Part shown: positions 18,451 through 27,765 of the stretch, piece after piece
Layout of the letters: the number at the start of each line of letters is the position of its first letter
How positions within the stretch are numbered: position 1 is the first letter of the stretch
Source of the DNA: an uncultured bacterium
GTDB taxonomy: Bacteria > Bacillota > Clostridia > Lachnospirales > Lachnospiraceae
Direction: 5' to 3'
Assembly: GCA_945828315.1 (NCBI GenBank)
Contig: CALZQA010000006.1
Coordinates: forward strand, 1-64,000
DNA: 64,000 nucleotides
Made by a program: the position numbers and the translations under genes
The notes under the pieces: generated by a model
What the model saw: only the letters and a program-made list of their open reading frames with translations
Databases searched by the model: none
Told to the model about the DNA's origin: nothing

Positions 18451-18921
18451 ATGTTTCGAGAGATGCGATTAACAAAACAGCAGTTGTCCGATGAAGAGGC
18501 ACGTACTATCTTGGAAAAGGGTGGAACCGGGACTCTGGCACTTTTGGGTGATGAGGGTTATCCGTATTCCGTTCCAATCAATTACATGTATGAGGATGGA
18601 TGCATCTATTTTCACAGTGCAAAGAACGGACATAAAGTGGATGCGATTGCCAGAGAGTCAAAAGCGTCTATGAGTGTGATTGCAAAAGATGTTTTGATGC
18701 CGGAAAAATACACCACAGATTATTGCAGTGTTATTGTTTTTGGGAATATTACACAGATTGCGGATGGCGAAAAAAAGCGCCGAAAGATATATTCTTTTAC
18801 GAAAAAGTTTTGCAGTGAATATGAAAACGGTATTGACGCAGAAATTGACGGAGCATGGGATCGCTTGCATGTATATGAATTAAAAATTGAGCATATGACC
18901 GGAAAGAGGGCAATGCCATAA
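18451..18921 (+). CDS. Pyridoxamine 5'-phosphate oxidase-related / NimA-like flavin protein
   Basis: 156 aa; GTGTLALLGDEGYPYSVPINYMYEDGCIYFHSAKNGHKVDAI. Confidence 0.85.
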   Translation: MFREMRLTKQQLSDEEARTILEKGGTGTLALLGDEGYPYSVPINYMYEDGCIYFHSAKNGHKVDAIARESKASMSVIAKDVLMPEKYTTDYCSVIVFGNITQIADGEKKRRKIYSFTKKFCSEYENGIDAEIDGAWDRLHVYELKIEHMTGKRAMP

Positions 18922-18939
18922 TAATGGAGGAATGAAGTG

Positions 18940-19794
18940 ATGAGAAACGTAACCGTGGCTGCAACGCAGATGACATGCAGCTGGGACAGAGAGGCAACTT
19001 TGCAGAAGGCAGACAGGCTGGTGCGCGAGGCAGTGGCAAAGGGTGCAAACATTATTTTATTACAGGAGTTATTTGAAACACCGTATTTCTGCCAGAAACA
19101 CGAGTTTGAACATATGGAGCTGTCCATGCCCTTGGAGAAAAATCCGGCAGTGGCTCATTTTAAACAGGTGGCAAAGGAGCTGGATGTGGTGTTGCCGATC
19201 AGTTTTTTCGAGCGCGCGGGAAATGTGATGTACAACAGTATCGCGATCATTGATGCAGACGGCACTGTGTTGGGCGTGTATCGGAAAACACATATTCCGG
19301 ACGGAGCTCCCTATGCGGAAAAATTTTATTTTTCACCCGGAGATACCGGATTTCAAGTATGGAAGACGAAATACGGGACGATCGGCGTCGGTATCTGCTG
19401 GGATCAGTGGTTTCCGGAGACCGCGCGGTGCATGGCACTGATGGGCGCGGAAATTTTGCTGTATCCCACCGCGATCGGTTCCGAACCGACGCTGGATATC
19501 GATTCCAAGCCCCATTGGCAGCATGCGATGCAGGGACATGCGGCGGCAAATATCATGCCGCTTCTGGCATCCAACCGCGTAGGCTATGAGAAGCAGGGCG
19601 ATTCCGAGATGACCTTCTATGGATCATCGTTTATTGCAGATGAGACCGGAGAGATCGTCGAGGAGGCCGATCGGGAGTCTGAGACGGTGCTGGTGCATAC
19701 CTTTGATCTGGACGCGATCGATGTGAAGCGCAGACAGTGGGGCGTGTTCCGTGACCGCAGACCGGAAATGTATGGAACATTATTAACAAAATAA
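18940..19794 (+). CDS. aguB: N-carbamoylputrescine amidase
   Basis: VAATQMTCSWDREATLQKAD, LLQELFETPYFCQ, GICWDQWFPETARCMALMGAEILLYPTAIGSEP are AguB signatures. Confidence 0.93.
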   Translation: MRNVTVAATQMTCSWDREATLQKADRLVREAVAKGANIILLQELFETPYFCQKHEFEHMELSMPLEKNPAVAHFKQVAKELDVVLPISFFERAGNVMYNSIAIIDADGTVLGVYRKTHIPDGAPYAEKFYFSPGDTGFQVWKTKYGTIGVGICWDQWFPETARCMALMGAEILLYPTAIGSEPTLDIDSKPHWQHAMQGHAAANIMPLLASNRVGYEKQGDSEMTFYGSSFIADETGEIVEEADRESETVLVHTFDLDAIDVKRRQWGVFRDRRPEMYGTLLTK

Positions 19795-19814
19795 AAACGG
19801 GAGGGGAATCAGAT

Positions 19815-21296
19815 ATGATGACGAAAAAATTATTTATTGACGGCGCATGGGTAGACGGCAGTGAGGGAAAGACATTCAAGTCCATCAATCCTGCAACCGG
19901 AGAGGTGATCGCAGAGGTAGCGGAGGCCACTGTTGATGATGCACGCAGAGCCATCGCAGCGGCAAAGAAGTCTTTCTATGAGACAAGAGAGTGGCGAGAC
20001 ATGGATTCACAGGCACGCGGCGATATGCTTCTTAAGATCGCGGATGCCATCGAAGCAAACAAGGACGAACTGGCAAGACTGGATGCCATTGATATGGGTA
20101 AACCCTTACGTGAGGCAGAGTGTGACATTGATGATGGCATTCACTGCTATCGTTATTATGCCAGCCTGATCAAGGCACCTTACGGTGGCTGTTATGATGT
20201 AAATTCCGGCTTTGGTCAGATGCACAGCTATACGGTACATGAGCCGGTGGGCGTGTGTGCGGAGATCACTCCCTGGAACTATCCGTTTTTGATGGGCGCA
20301 TGGAAGATGGCACCTTCACTGGCTGCAGGAAATAGTGTGGTGTTTAAACCGGCTACGGTATGCGTACTTTCCAGTATCAAGATGTTTGAGATCTTCGAGG
20401 AGTGCGGTCTGCCCAAGGGCGTGGTCAATCTCGTGATGGGCCCCGGCGGAACCATCGGTGATGAGCTGGCGGGAAACAAGGATGTAGACATGGTGACCTT
20501 CACCGGAAGTACCGAGGTGGGACAATCCATCATGCGTCAGGCAGCCAGCAATGTGAAAAAGGTCGGTCTGGAGCTGGGCGGAAAGTCACCGAACGTGATC
20601 TTTGCAGATGCAGACCTGGACGGCGCTGTGGAATGGGCAATGGTCGGCATTTTTTTCAATCAGGGCGAGGTCTGCTCCGCAGGCAGCCGCATCATCATTG
20701 AGGAGAGTATCCATGATGAGTTTGTAAAACGACTGGCGAAGAAAGCCAATGCCATGACCATTGGAAATCCTCTGGATAACCCGGACATGGGAGCGATGGT
20801 TTCCGAGAGCCATATGAACAAGGTGCTGGCATATATCGAAAAAGGAAAGGCAGAGGGTGCAACTCTGGTATGCGGCGGCGAGCGCTATACCGAGGGCGAG
20901 TGCGCGAAGGGATATTTTATCCGTCCGACAATCTTCGACAACTGCACACCCGATATGACTATCGTAAAGGAGGAGATCTTCGGACCTGTTGTGACCGTGC
21001 AGAGCTTCAAGACCGAGGAGGAGGCGATCGCTATGGCAAACGATACCCCCTACGGACTGGCAGGCGCTGTATTTACCGCAGACGGAACGAGAGCGCTCCG
21101 CGTCATCAAGGAGATCCGCGCCGGTATCACATGGATCAACTGCTACAATCCGACCTTCAATGAGGCACCCTGGGGCGGCTATAAGATGAGTGGTATCGGC
21201 AGAGAGCTGGGCGTGCACGGACTGGAGGAGTATCAGGAGATCAAGCAGATCAACATCAATCTGACTCCGGGCGTGATCGGCTGGTATGAGCACTAA
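19815..21296 (+). CDS. NAD(P)-dependent aldehyde dehydrogenase (gamma-aminobutyraldehyde/betaine-aldehyde type)
   Basis: 493 aa; FTGSTEVGQSIM, LELGGKSPNVIF, GEVCSAGSRIIIEE. Confidence 0.9.
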   Translation: MMTKKLFIDGAWVDGSEGKTFKSINPATGEVIAEVAEATVDDARRAIAAAKKSFYETREWRDMDSQARGDMLLKIADAIEANKDELARLDAIDMGKPLREAECDIDDGIHCYRYYASLIKAPYGGCYDVNSGFGQMHSYTVHEPVGVCAEITPWNYPFLMGAWKMAPSLAAGNSVVFKPATVCVLSSIKMFEIFEECGLPKGVVNLVMGPGGTIGDELAGNKDVDMVTFTGSTEVGQSIMRQAASNVKKVGLELGGKSPNVIFADADLDGAVEWAMVGIFFNQGEVCSAGSRIIIEESIHDEFVKRLAKKANAMTIGNPLDNPDMGAMVSESHMNKVLAYIEKGKAEGATLVCGGERYTEGECAKGYFIRPTIFDNCTPDMTIVKEEIFGPVVTVQSFKTEEEAIAMANDTPYGLAGAVFTADGTRALRVIKEIRAGITWINCYNPTFNEAPWGGYKMSGIGRELGVHGLEEYQEIKQININLTPGVIGWYEH

Positions 21297-21325
21297 GAGT
21301 GAAGATCAGATATTTATTTCGTTAG

Positions 21326-21469
21326 GCGAAAGATGTCGAAAATCTAATAATATTAGCAATATCTGGGGTTGTTTGTGTCGGAGATGAAGTTGAAAAAGGA
21401 CAGCTTCTGGCGCGGATCATTGATTGTTCGCACCGGTTGAGACATGACGACTTATTATGGATGACATGA
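21326..21469 (+). pseudogene. Short decayed coding fragment with biotinyl/lipoyl-hairpin-like motif
   Basis: Open frame AKDVENLIILAISGVVCVGDEVEKGQLLARIIDCSHRLRHDDLLWMT*, no start codon or RBS; preceded in frame by TAG. Confidence 0.35.
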
Positions 21470-21576
21470 GAAAAGTTTTGCATTAGAATGAAAAAACCTA
21501 ATTTTATAAAGTAGACAAATAAAAGTCCGAGTGCTAATGTATTATGTGGTTAAAACATAAACGACATGACATGAGC

Positions 21577-21611
21577 AAAGGCGCTTATCCCAAGGGATAA
21601 GTGCCTTTTTT
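21577..21611 (+). terminator. Leader terminator upstream of third aminotransferase
   Basis: AAAGGCGCTTATCCC/GGGATAAGTGCCTTT + T-tract, arms similar to 12644-12682. Confidence 0.85.
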
Positions 21612-21661
21612 GCTTTCTCATGAAGATCATGCCAAATATATATCTACAGGAGGATTTAGAA

Positions 21662-22879
21662 ATGAGATTAAAGGACACAGGATTAACCGCACAGGACATT
21701 AAGGACAAAGTAAACAAATATATGATCGAGACCTATGAGCGTTTCGATTTTCTTGCAGAGACTGCAAAGGATATGTATCTCTATGATGAGAACGGTGAGG
21801 GCTATCTGGATTTTTACGCAGGTATCGCAGTAAATAGCGCCGGAAGCTGTAATGAGAAGGTCGTTGAAGCTGTGAAGGATCAGGTCGGTGATATTATGCA
21901 CACCTTCAACTATCCTTATACGATTCCTCAGGCACTTCTGGCTGAGAAGGTCTGCACGACCATCGGCATGGATAAGATCTTCTTCCAGAATTCCGGTACT
22001 GAGGCAAATGAGGCAATGATCAAGATGGCACGTAAGTACGGTATCGAGAAATACGGCCCGAACAAGTATCACATTGTGACCGCAAAGATGGGCTTCCATG
22101 GAAGAACCTTCGGCGCCATGTCAGCAACCGGTCAGCCCGGAAATGGCTGTCAGGTAGGTTTCGGACCGATGACCTACGGTTTCTCTTATGCACCCTACAA
22201 TGATCTGGAGGCATTCAAGAACGCATGTACCGAGAACACCATCGCCATCATGATCGAGCCGGTACAGGGCGAGGGCGGTGTACATCCCGCTACCATGGAG
22301 TTCATGAAGGGCCTTCGTGAGTTCTGTGATGAGAAGGGCATGCTCCTTCTGATCGATGAGGTACAGACCGGATGGTGCAGAACCGGTGCAGTCATGAGCT
22401 ACATGAACTATGGCATCAAGCCCGATATCGTATCTATGGCAAAGGCTCTGGGCGGCGGAATGCCCATCGGTGCGATCTGTGCAACAGAAGAGGTTGCAAA
22501 GGCATTCTCAGCAGGAAGCCACGGAACAACCTTCGGCGGACATCCGGTATGCTGTGCTGCTGCTCTGGCTGAGGTCAATGAGCTTTTGGACCGCGATCTG
22601 GCAGGAAATGCAAAGAAGATGGGCGATTACTTCTCAGCAAAGCTGGAGACTCTGCCTCACGTAAAAGAAGTCAGACATCAAGGTCTGTTAGTCGGTGTAG
22701 AATTTGACGATACCATCAGCGGCGTGGATGTGAAGCATGAGTGTCTGCACAGACATCTGCTGATCACTGCCATCGGTGCACACACCATCCGTATGGTTCC
22801 GCCCCTGATCCTGACCGAGGAGGATTGCGACAAGGCAGTAGCGATCATCAAGGAGTCTGTAGAGGCATTATCAAAATAA
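21662..22879 (+). CDS. Class III aminotransferase (acetylornithine/4-aminobutyrate aminotransferase-like)
   Basis: NSGTEANEAMIKMARKYG, IEPVQGEGGVHPA, IDEVQTGWCRTG, SMAKALGGGMPIGAI. Confidence 0.87.
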   Translation: MRLKDTGLTAQDIKDKVNKYMIETYERFDFLAETAKDMYLYDENGEGYLDFYAGIAVNSAGSCNEKVVEAVKDQVGDIMHTFNYPYTIPQALLAEKVCTTIGMDKIFFQNSGTEANEAMIKMARKYGIEKYGPNKYHIVTAKMGFHGRTFGAMSATGQPGNGCQVGFGPMTYGFSYAPYNDLEAFKNACTENTIAIMIEPVQGEGGVHPATMEFMKGLREFCDEKGMLLLIDEVQTGWCRTGAVMSYMNYGIKPDIVSMAKALGGGMPIGAICATEEVAKAFSAGSHGTTFGGHPVCCAAALAEVNELLDRDLAGNAKKMGDYFSAKLETLPHVKEVRHQGLLVGVEFDDTISGVDVKHECLHRHLLITAIGAHTIRMVPPLILTEEDCDKAVAIIKESVEALSK

Positions 22880-22901
22880 CACACTTAAGGGGACACGATA
22901 G

Positions 22902-23507
22902 ATGAAACATATGGTAATTACCATCGGTTGTGAGTATGGTGCCAGAGGAAACGCAGTCGGGAGAAAGGTTGCGGAGGATCTGGGCATCAGATTTTACGAC
23001 CGTGAACTTGTGGACGCTATTATCGATGAGGTAGGCGTTCCGAAAGATATCATGGAAAAAGTAGAGGAGGGAGTTACGATCGCAGGTAAGGGCGTTCAGG
23101 GTCAGGAGCGCGGTAACTTTTCAAAGTACGCCGACCTGACGGAGCGCGCGATCCATGTACAGAAACAGATCATCCGAAAGCTGGCGGACCGGGAGTCCTG
23201 CGTGATCATCGGACGGTCTGCGGATTATATCTTAAAAGACCGTGAGGATGTGCTCCGGATCTTTATCTATTCACCCAATGAGGTTCGCATCAAAAACGTG
23301 ATGGAGAGTCACAATCTGTCTGAGCCGGATGCAAAGCTTTTGATCAGCGAGAAAGATAAGCGCTATCACAAGCGTCATCTGGCGCTGACCGGAAGTAACC
23401 GTGGTGACCGTCACAACAGAGATCTGCTTATTGACAGCAGTCTGCTTGGTGTAGAGCGCACAGCAAGCTATATCGAGACGCTGGCAAAAGAGCTGTTTGC
23501 GGAGTAA
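22902..23507 (+). CDS. Cytidylate kinase-like family protein (copy 3, divergent)
   Basis: VITIGCEYGARGNAVGRKVAEDLGIRFYDRELVDAII, CVIIGRSADYIL. Confidence 0.85.
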   Translation: MKHMVITIGCEYGARGNAVGRKVAEDLGIRFYDRELVDAIIDEVGVPKDIMEKVEEGVTIAGKGVQGQERGNFSKYADLTERAIHVQKQIIRKLADRESCVIIGRSADYILKDREDVLRIFIYSPNEVRIKNVMESHNLSEPDAKLLISEKDKRYHKRHLALTGSNRGDRHNRDLLIDSSLLGVERTASYIETLAKELFAE

Positions 23508-23522
23508 GGGGGATAGATACAT

Positions 23523-25052
23523 ATGGATAAGAAACAATCTGAATTTGACAAAGTATTTAGTGCATGGGACATCTTAGTCATTGCATTTGGAGCGATGATC
23601 GGTTGGGGATGGGTGGTATCCTCCGGCAGCTGGATCGGAAAGGGCGGCGTGCTTGGAGCGGCGCTCGGCTTTGTGCTGGGCGGCATTATGATCTTCTTTG
23701 TAGGTCTGACCTACGCAGAATTGACGGCGGCCATGCCGCAGTGTGGTGGTGAGCACGTGTTCAGTCACCGGGCAATGGGACCGACCGGATCTTTTATCTG
23801 TACATGGGCCATTATTTTAGGCTACGTCAGTGTTGCATGCTTTGAGGCGTGTGCATTTCCGACGATCCTGACATATTTGTTTCCGGGCTTTTTAAAGGGT
23901 TATCTGTATACGGTGGCGGGTTTTGATATTTATGCCTCATGGTTGGCAGTGGCGATCATTCTGGCGTTTATCATCATGCTTATCAATATCATGGGAGCAA
24001 AAACGGCGGCTGTTTTACAGACGATACTCACACTGATCATTGGCGGATCCGGTATCTTGTTGATCGTTGCATCCGTGTTTAACGGCACCGTGGATAACTT
24101 AAACGGTCAGATGTTTGTGGGCACCGGCGGCGGATCTGTATTGAAGAGCATGCTGTCCGTAGCAGTGATGACACCTTTTTATTTTATTGGATTTGATGTC
24201 ATTCCGCAGGCGGCGGAGGAGATCAATGTTCCGCTGAAAAAGATCGGAAAAATGCTGATCCTTTCCGTTGTGATGGCAGTTGTTTTCTACGCTCTGGTCA
24301 TCGTGGCAGTGGGTCTGGTGATGAATTCCGATGCGATCCTGGCTTCCGAGAGCGGAACCGGACTTGTGACCGCAGATGCAATGGCGGCGGCATTTCATAC
24401 ACCTGTGATGGCAAAGGTCATTATTGTCGGCGGTATGTGCGGAATCGTGACGTCCTGGAACTCTTTTATGATCGGCGGTTCCAGAGCGATGTATTCCATG
24501 GCAGAGTCTTACATGATCCCAAAGACCTTTGCAAAGCTTCATCCGAAGTACAAGAGCCCCATCAACTCCCTGATCCTGATCGGAGCGCTGACAATGCTTG
24601 CTCCTTTAGCGGGAAGAAAGATGCTGGTGTGGATCTCCGATGCGGGAAACTTTGGATGCTGTCTGGCGTATTGTATGGTTTCTATTTCCTTTTTGATCCT
24701 GCGCAAAAAGGAGCCGGAGATGGACCGTCCTTATAAAGTAGCTCCCTGGAAGTTTGTCGGCACGATGGCCGTGCTCATGTCCGGATTTATGGTGGCGATG
24801 TATCTGATCCCGGGAAGCGGATGCAGTCTGGTGGCACAGGAGTGGCTTGCAGTTGGCAGCTGGAGTTTACTGGGCGTTGTATTTTACGTGATATGTAAGC
24901 GCAAGTATAAAGAAGAATTTGGCATGCTGGTAGAGCTGATCTCCGATGAGGACGCAGCAAGCCTGATGCCGGAGGCAGACGACGAAGAACTTGACAGTGT
25001 AATAGACGCTGCGATCGAGCGTGTATTTGCAAGGCTCGAACAGGTGGCATAA
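23523..25052 (+). CDS. APC family amino acid/amine permease
   Basis: 509 aa; FGAMIGWGWVVSSGSWIGKGG, TYAELTAAMPQCGGEHVFSHRA. Confidence 0.9.
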   Translation: MDKKQSEFDKVFSAWDILVIAFGAMIGWGWVVSSGSWIGKGGVLGAALGFVLGGIMIFFVGLTYAELTAAMPQCGGEHVFSHRAMGPTGSFICTWAIILGYVSVACFEACAFPTILTYLFPGFLKGYLYTVAGFDIYASWLAVAIILAFIIMLINIMGAKTAAVLQTILTLIIGGSGILLIVASVFNGTVDNLNGQMFVGTGGGSVLKSMLSVAVMTPFYFIGFDVIPQAAEEINVPLKKIGKMLILSVVMAVVFYALVIVAVGLVMNSDAILASESGTGLVTADAMAAAFHTPVMAKVIIVGGMCGIVTSWNSFMIGGSRAMYSMAESYMIPKTFAKLHPKYKSPINSLILIGALTMLAPLAGRKMLVWISDAGNFGCCLAYCMVSISFLILRKKEPEMDRPYKVAPWKFVGTMAVLMSGFMVAMYLIPGSGCSLVAQEWLAVGSWSLLGVVFYVICKRKYKEEFGMLVELISDEDAASLMPEADDEELDSVIDAAIERVFARLEQVA

Positions 25053-25082
25053 TTGATATCGTGAATAGGTAGGAGGAGCTTC

Positions 25083-26267
25083 ATGAACGAATTTTCATTT
25101 TCTGTACCGCAAAATATCGTTGTGGGCAGAGGTACGATGGCGAAATTGCCTGAAATTGCAAAAAAACTGGGCGGAAGCCATGCGCTGATCATATCAGGAC
25201 CGAATCTGAAAAAGATGGGAATCGTGCAGCGGGCAGCTGATTATTTAAAAGAAGCAGGAATACAGTCTGACAGTTTTACAGATACGGAGGCAAATCCGTC
25301 TGTAGATACCGTTCAGAAGGCGGCAGAGACATTTAAAGCATGCGGAGCAGATTTCCTTGTTGCATTAGGTGGCGGTTCTCCGATGGATGTATCTAAGGCG
25401 GTGGGCGTTCTGGCAAAGTATGGCGGAAATATTACAGATTATGAGGGTGCACATAAGGTGCCCGGAAAGATCGTGCCGCTGATCGCACTGCCTACGACTG
25501 CAGGCAGCGGTTCAGAAGTGACGGCATTTTCTGTCATTACCGACCACAGCAGAGATTACAAGCTGACCGTATTCAGCTATGAGCTGTTCCCGGACTATGC
25601 GATCCTGGACGCAGAGCTGATCATGAGTGCGCCGGCATCTGTGGCAGCCGCCTGCGGCATTGATGCCTTTATCCACGCGGAGGAGGCCTACATCTCTACT
25701 GCGGCATCACCTTTCTCCGATGCAATGGCAGAGAAAGCCATGGAGCTGATCGGAGGAAATATCCGTCGTTTTGTGGCAAACCGTATGGATGCCGAGGCTG
25801 CAGAAGCAATGATGACAGGTTCCCTGTTTGCGGGTCTGGCGTTCTCCTTTGCGAGACTCGGAAATGTTCATGCCATGAGTCATCCCATCAGCGCATATTT
25901 CAACGTGCCTCACGGCGTGGCAAATGCCGTACTTCTCCCGGTCATCGCTGAGTACAATGCGCTGGCTGACCATGGCAGATATTTAAAGATCTACAATTAT
26001 ATCAGCAAGATTCCTGCTTACGAGGGTGAGTTTGAGCCGATGATGCTGGTGGAGGCGATCCGTTCCTTATGTGCAGATATCGGAATCCCGGCAGGTATCA
26101 TAGAGGCAGTGAATAATGCCAGCAGAACCGGTGCAATCTCTAAAGAGGAAATCGAGGGAAAGATCCCGGCCATGGCTGCAGATGCCATGAAGAGCGGAAA
26201 TATCGCGGTGAATCCGCGGGCATCCAGACAGTGCGATATTGAGATGTTGTACAAACAGGCGTTGTAA
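25083..26267 (+). CDS. Iron-containing alcohol dehydrogenase
   Basis: 394 aa; VALGGGSPMDVSKAVGVL, LPTTAGSGSEVTAFSVI, GNVHAMSHPISAYFNVPHGVANAVLLP. Confidence 0.92.
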   Translation: MNEFSFSVPQNIVVGRGTMAKLPEIAKKLGGSHALIISGPNLKKMGIVQRAADYLKEAGIQSDSFTDTEANPSVDTVQKAAETFKACGADFLVALGGGSPMDVSKAVGVLAKYGGNITDYEGAHKVPGKIVPLIALPTTAGSGSEVTAFSVITDHSRDYKLTVFSYELFPDYAILDAELIMSAPASVAAACGIDAFIHAEEAYISTAASPFSDAMAEKAMELIGGNIRRFVANRMDAEAAEAMMTGSLFAGLAFSFARLGNVHAMSHPISAYFNVPHGVANAVLLPVIAEYNALADHGRYLKIYNYISKIPAYEGEFEPMMLVEAIRSLCADIGIPAGIIEAVNNASRTGAISKEEIEGKIPAMAADAMKSGNIAVNPRASRQCDIEMLYKQAL

Positions 26268-26279
26268 AATAGACAATAA

Positions 26280-26396
26280 GAAAGGCTGTGCCTGACGAGA
26301 GTCTGGCATGGCTTTTTTATTTCATAGGAAATTCCGCCGAATTTCCCATGAAACAAAATGCTCCGCAAGGATGCGCAAAGCGCATTCTTTTTTATT
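26280..26396 (+). terminator. Three consecutive hairpins including two terminator-like structures
   Basis: GGCTGTGCC..GGCATGGCTTTTTTA; TTCATAGGAAATTC-CGCC-GAATTTCCCATGAA; GGATGCGC-AAA-GCGCATTCTTTTTT. Confidence 0.65.
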
Positions 26397-26424
26397 TTTT
26401 GGGAATGTTTCATACCGTAAAAAA

Positions 26425-26453
26425 TTGACACTCCATACGATAGCACCTATAAT
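26425..26453 (+). promoter_or_regulatory. Consensus sigma-A promoter for HD-domain gene
   Basis: TTGACA 26425-26430, 17-nt spacer, TATAAT 26448-26453. Confidence 0.85.
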
Positions 26454-26476
26454 GGGGAATGGAGGTATCGAATATT

Positions 26477-26944
26477 ATGGAGTTGACTGCGGAAGAACGA
26501 TCACAATTGGACGCGTTGCTGCAGCGTTACCGGCAGCATGCGAAGATACAGGAAATGAAGCGCTATATCCAGCATGGGTCGATCACGACCTATGACCATG
26601 TGGAGCGGGTGACACAATTATGTTTTCTTTTAAATCGAAGATGGCATCTGGGCGCGGATGAACGGGCGCTGGTGATGGGTGCATTCATGCACGATTTTTA
26701 TCTGTATGACTGGCATGAAAATGACCGGTCGCACCGGTTACACGGCTATCATCATCCGGAGCGTTCCTGCGCCAATGCGGTTGCTTATTTTCAGATCGGG
26801 GAGCTGGTGCAGCAGATGATACGGACACACATGTGGCCCCTCACGATCACAAAGCTGCCACGTAGCAGAGAGGCATGGATCTTGTGTCTGGTAGACAAAT
26901 ATATTTCAACAAAAGAGACATTTGCAATGAGGAAACGGGGATAA
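26477..26944 (+). CDS. HD domain phosphohydrolase
   Basis: TTYDHVERVTQLC...ALVMGAFMHDFYLYDWHE...HPERSCANAV. Confidence 0.8.
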   Translation: MELTAEERSQLDALLQRYRQHAKIQEMKRYIQHGSITTYDHVERVTQLCFLLNRRWHLGADERALVMGAFMHDFYLYDWHENDRSHRLHGYHHPERSCANAVAYFQIGELVQQMIRTHMWPLTITKLPRSREAWILCLVDKYISTKETFAMRKRG

Positions 26945-26949
26945 ATTTT

Positions 26950-27765
26950 ATGTGGATCAGTAAGTATTTTGTATATTTCGTGATTTTCAGCGTGATGGGC
27001 TGGATCTATGAATCGGCATTCTGTACGATCAAGACCGGAAAGTGGCAGAACCGGGGATTTCTTTACGGACCGCTCTGCCCGATCTATGGTGTGGGGGCAA
27101 CAGCGATCACCTTTATTGTGGATCAGGCCGAAGCCCATGGATTGTCTGATATGGAATGGTGGCAGATCTTTCTGATCGCATTTTTCGGAAGCATTGTACT
27201 GGAATACGTGACTTCATATGTGCTGGAAAAATTATTTCATGCGTATTGGTGGGATTACAGTGATGTACCGTTAAACATTAACGGGCGTGTGTGTCTGCCG
27301 GCGTCCATCGGATTTGGTGTTGCGGGCCTCATCGTGGTTTACGGCATTGCGCCGCTGACCAAGCAGATGATCGGCTGGATCTCTCCGGCATGGATGGAAG
27401 CGCTGTCCCTGGTTTTTATGGCAGTGGTCGCAGCAGATACGACACTGACAGTATCCGTACTGACACATTTCGAGCAGAATGTGATCGCAATGGAATCAAC
27501 GTTGAACCAGCATATGGAGGAATTTGTGAGCTCCATTCAGGAAAAAACGCAGGAAGCAAGTGCCAATTTCGCCGAGGAGCGTGCGCGCTTCTCACGTGAA
27601 AATCTGGAGCGATCCATACAGAATATGGAAAAGACCCATCGTCTGGCTTTGAGACGTGTGCAGGGCTTCCGCAGCACTGATAAAGAAAAGGAAAAACGGG
27701 TATACTCAAGGGAGATGGTACTGGAATCGATCAAGAAATATATCAGTACCGGCAGGAGATCCTGA
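26950..27765 (+). CDS. Putative ABC transporter permease family membrane protein (CmpB/DUF1113 type)
   Basis: FSVMGWIYESAFCTIKTGKWQNRGFLYGPLCPIYGVGA. Confidence 0.8.
   Translation: MWISKYFVYFVIFSVMGWIYESAFCTIKTGKWQNRGFLYGPLCPIYGVGATAITFIVDQAEAHGLSDMEWWQIFLIAFFGSIVLEYVTSYVLEKLFHAYWWDYSDVPLNINGRVCLPASIGFGVAGLIVVYGIAPLTKQMIGWISPAWMEALSLVFMAVVAADTTLTVSVLTHFEQNVIAMESTLNQHMEEFVSSIQEKTQEASANFAEERARFSRENLERSIQNMEKTHRLALRRVQGFRSTDKEKEKRVYSREMVLESIKKYISTGRRS

Noticed and set aside
21297-21576. Possible tRNA or known riboswitch in the 280-bp gap before the third aminotransferase
   Set aside because: No cloverleaf, CCA-like end or known riboswitch core recognised; only a coding relic and a terminator are supported
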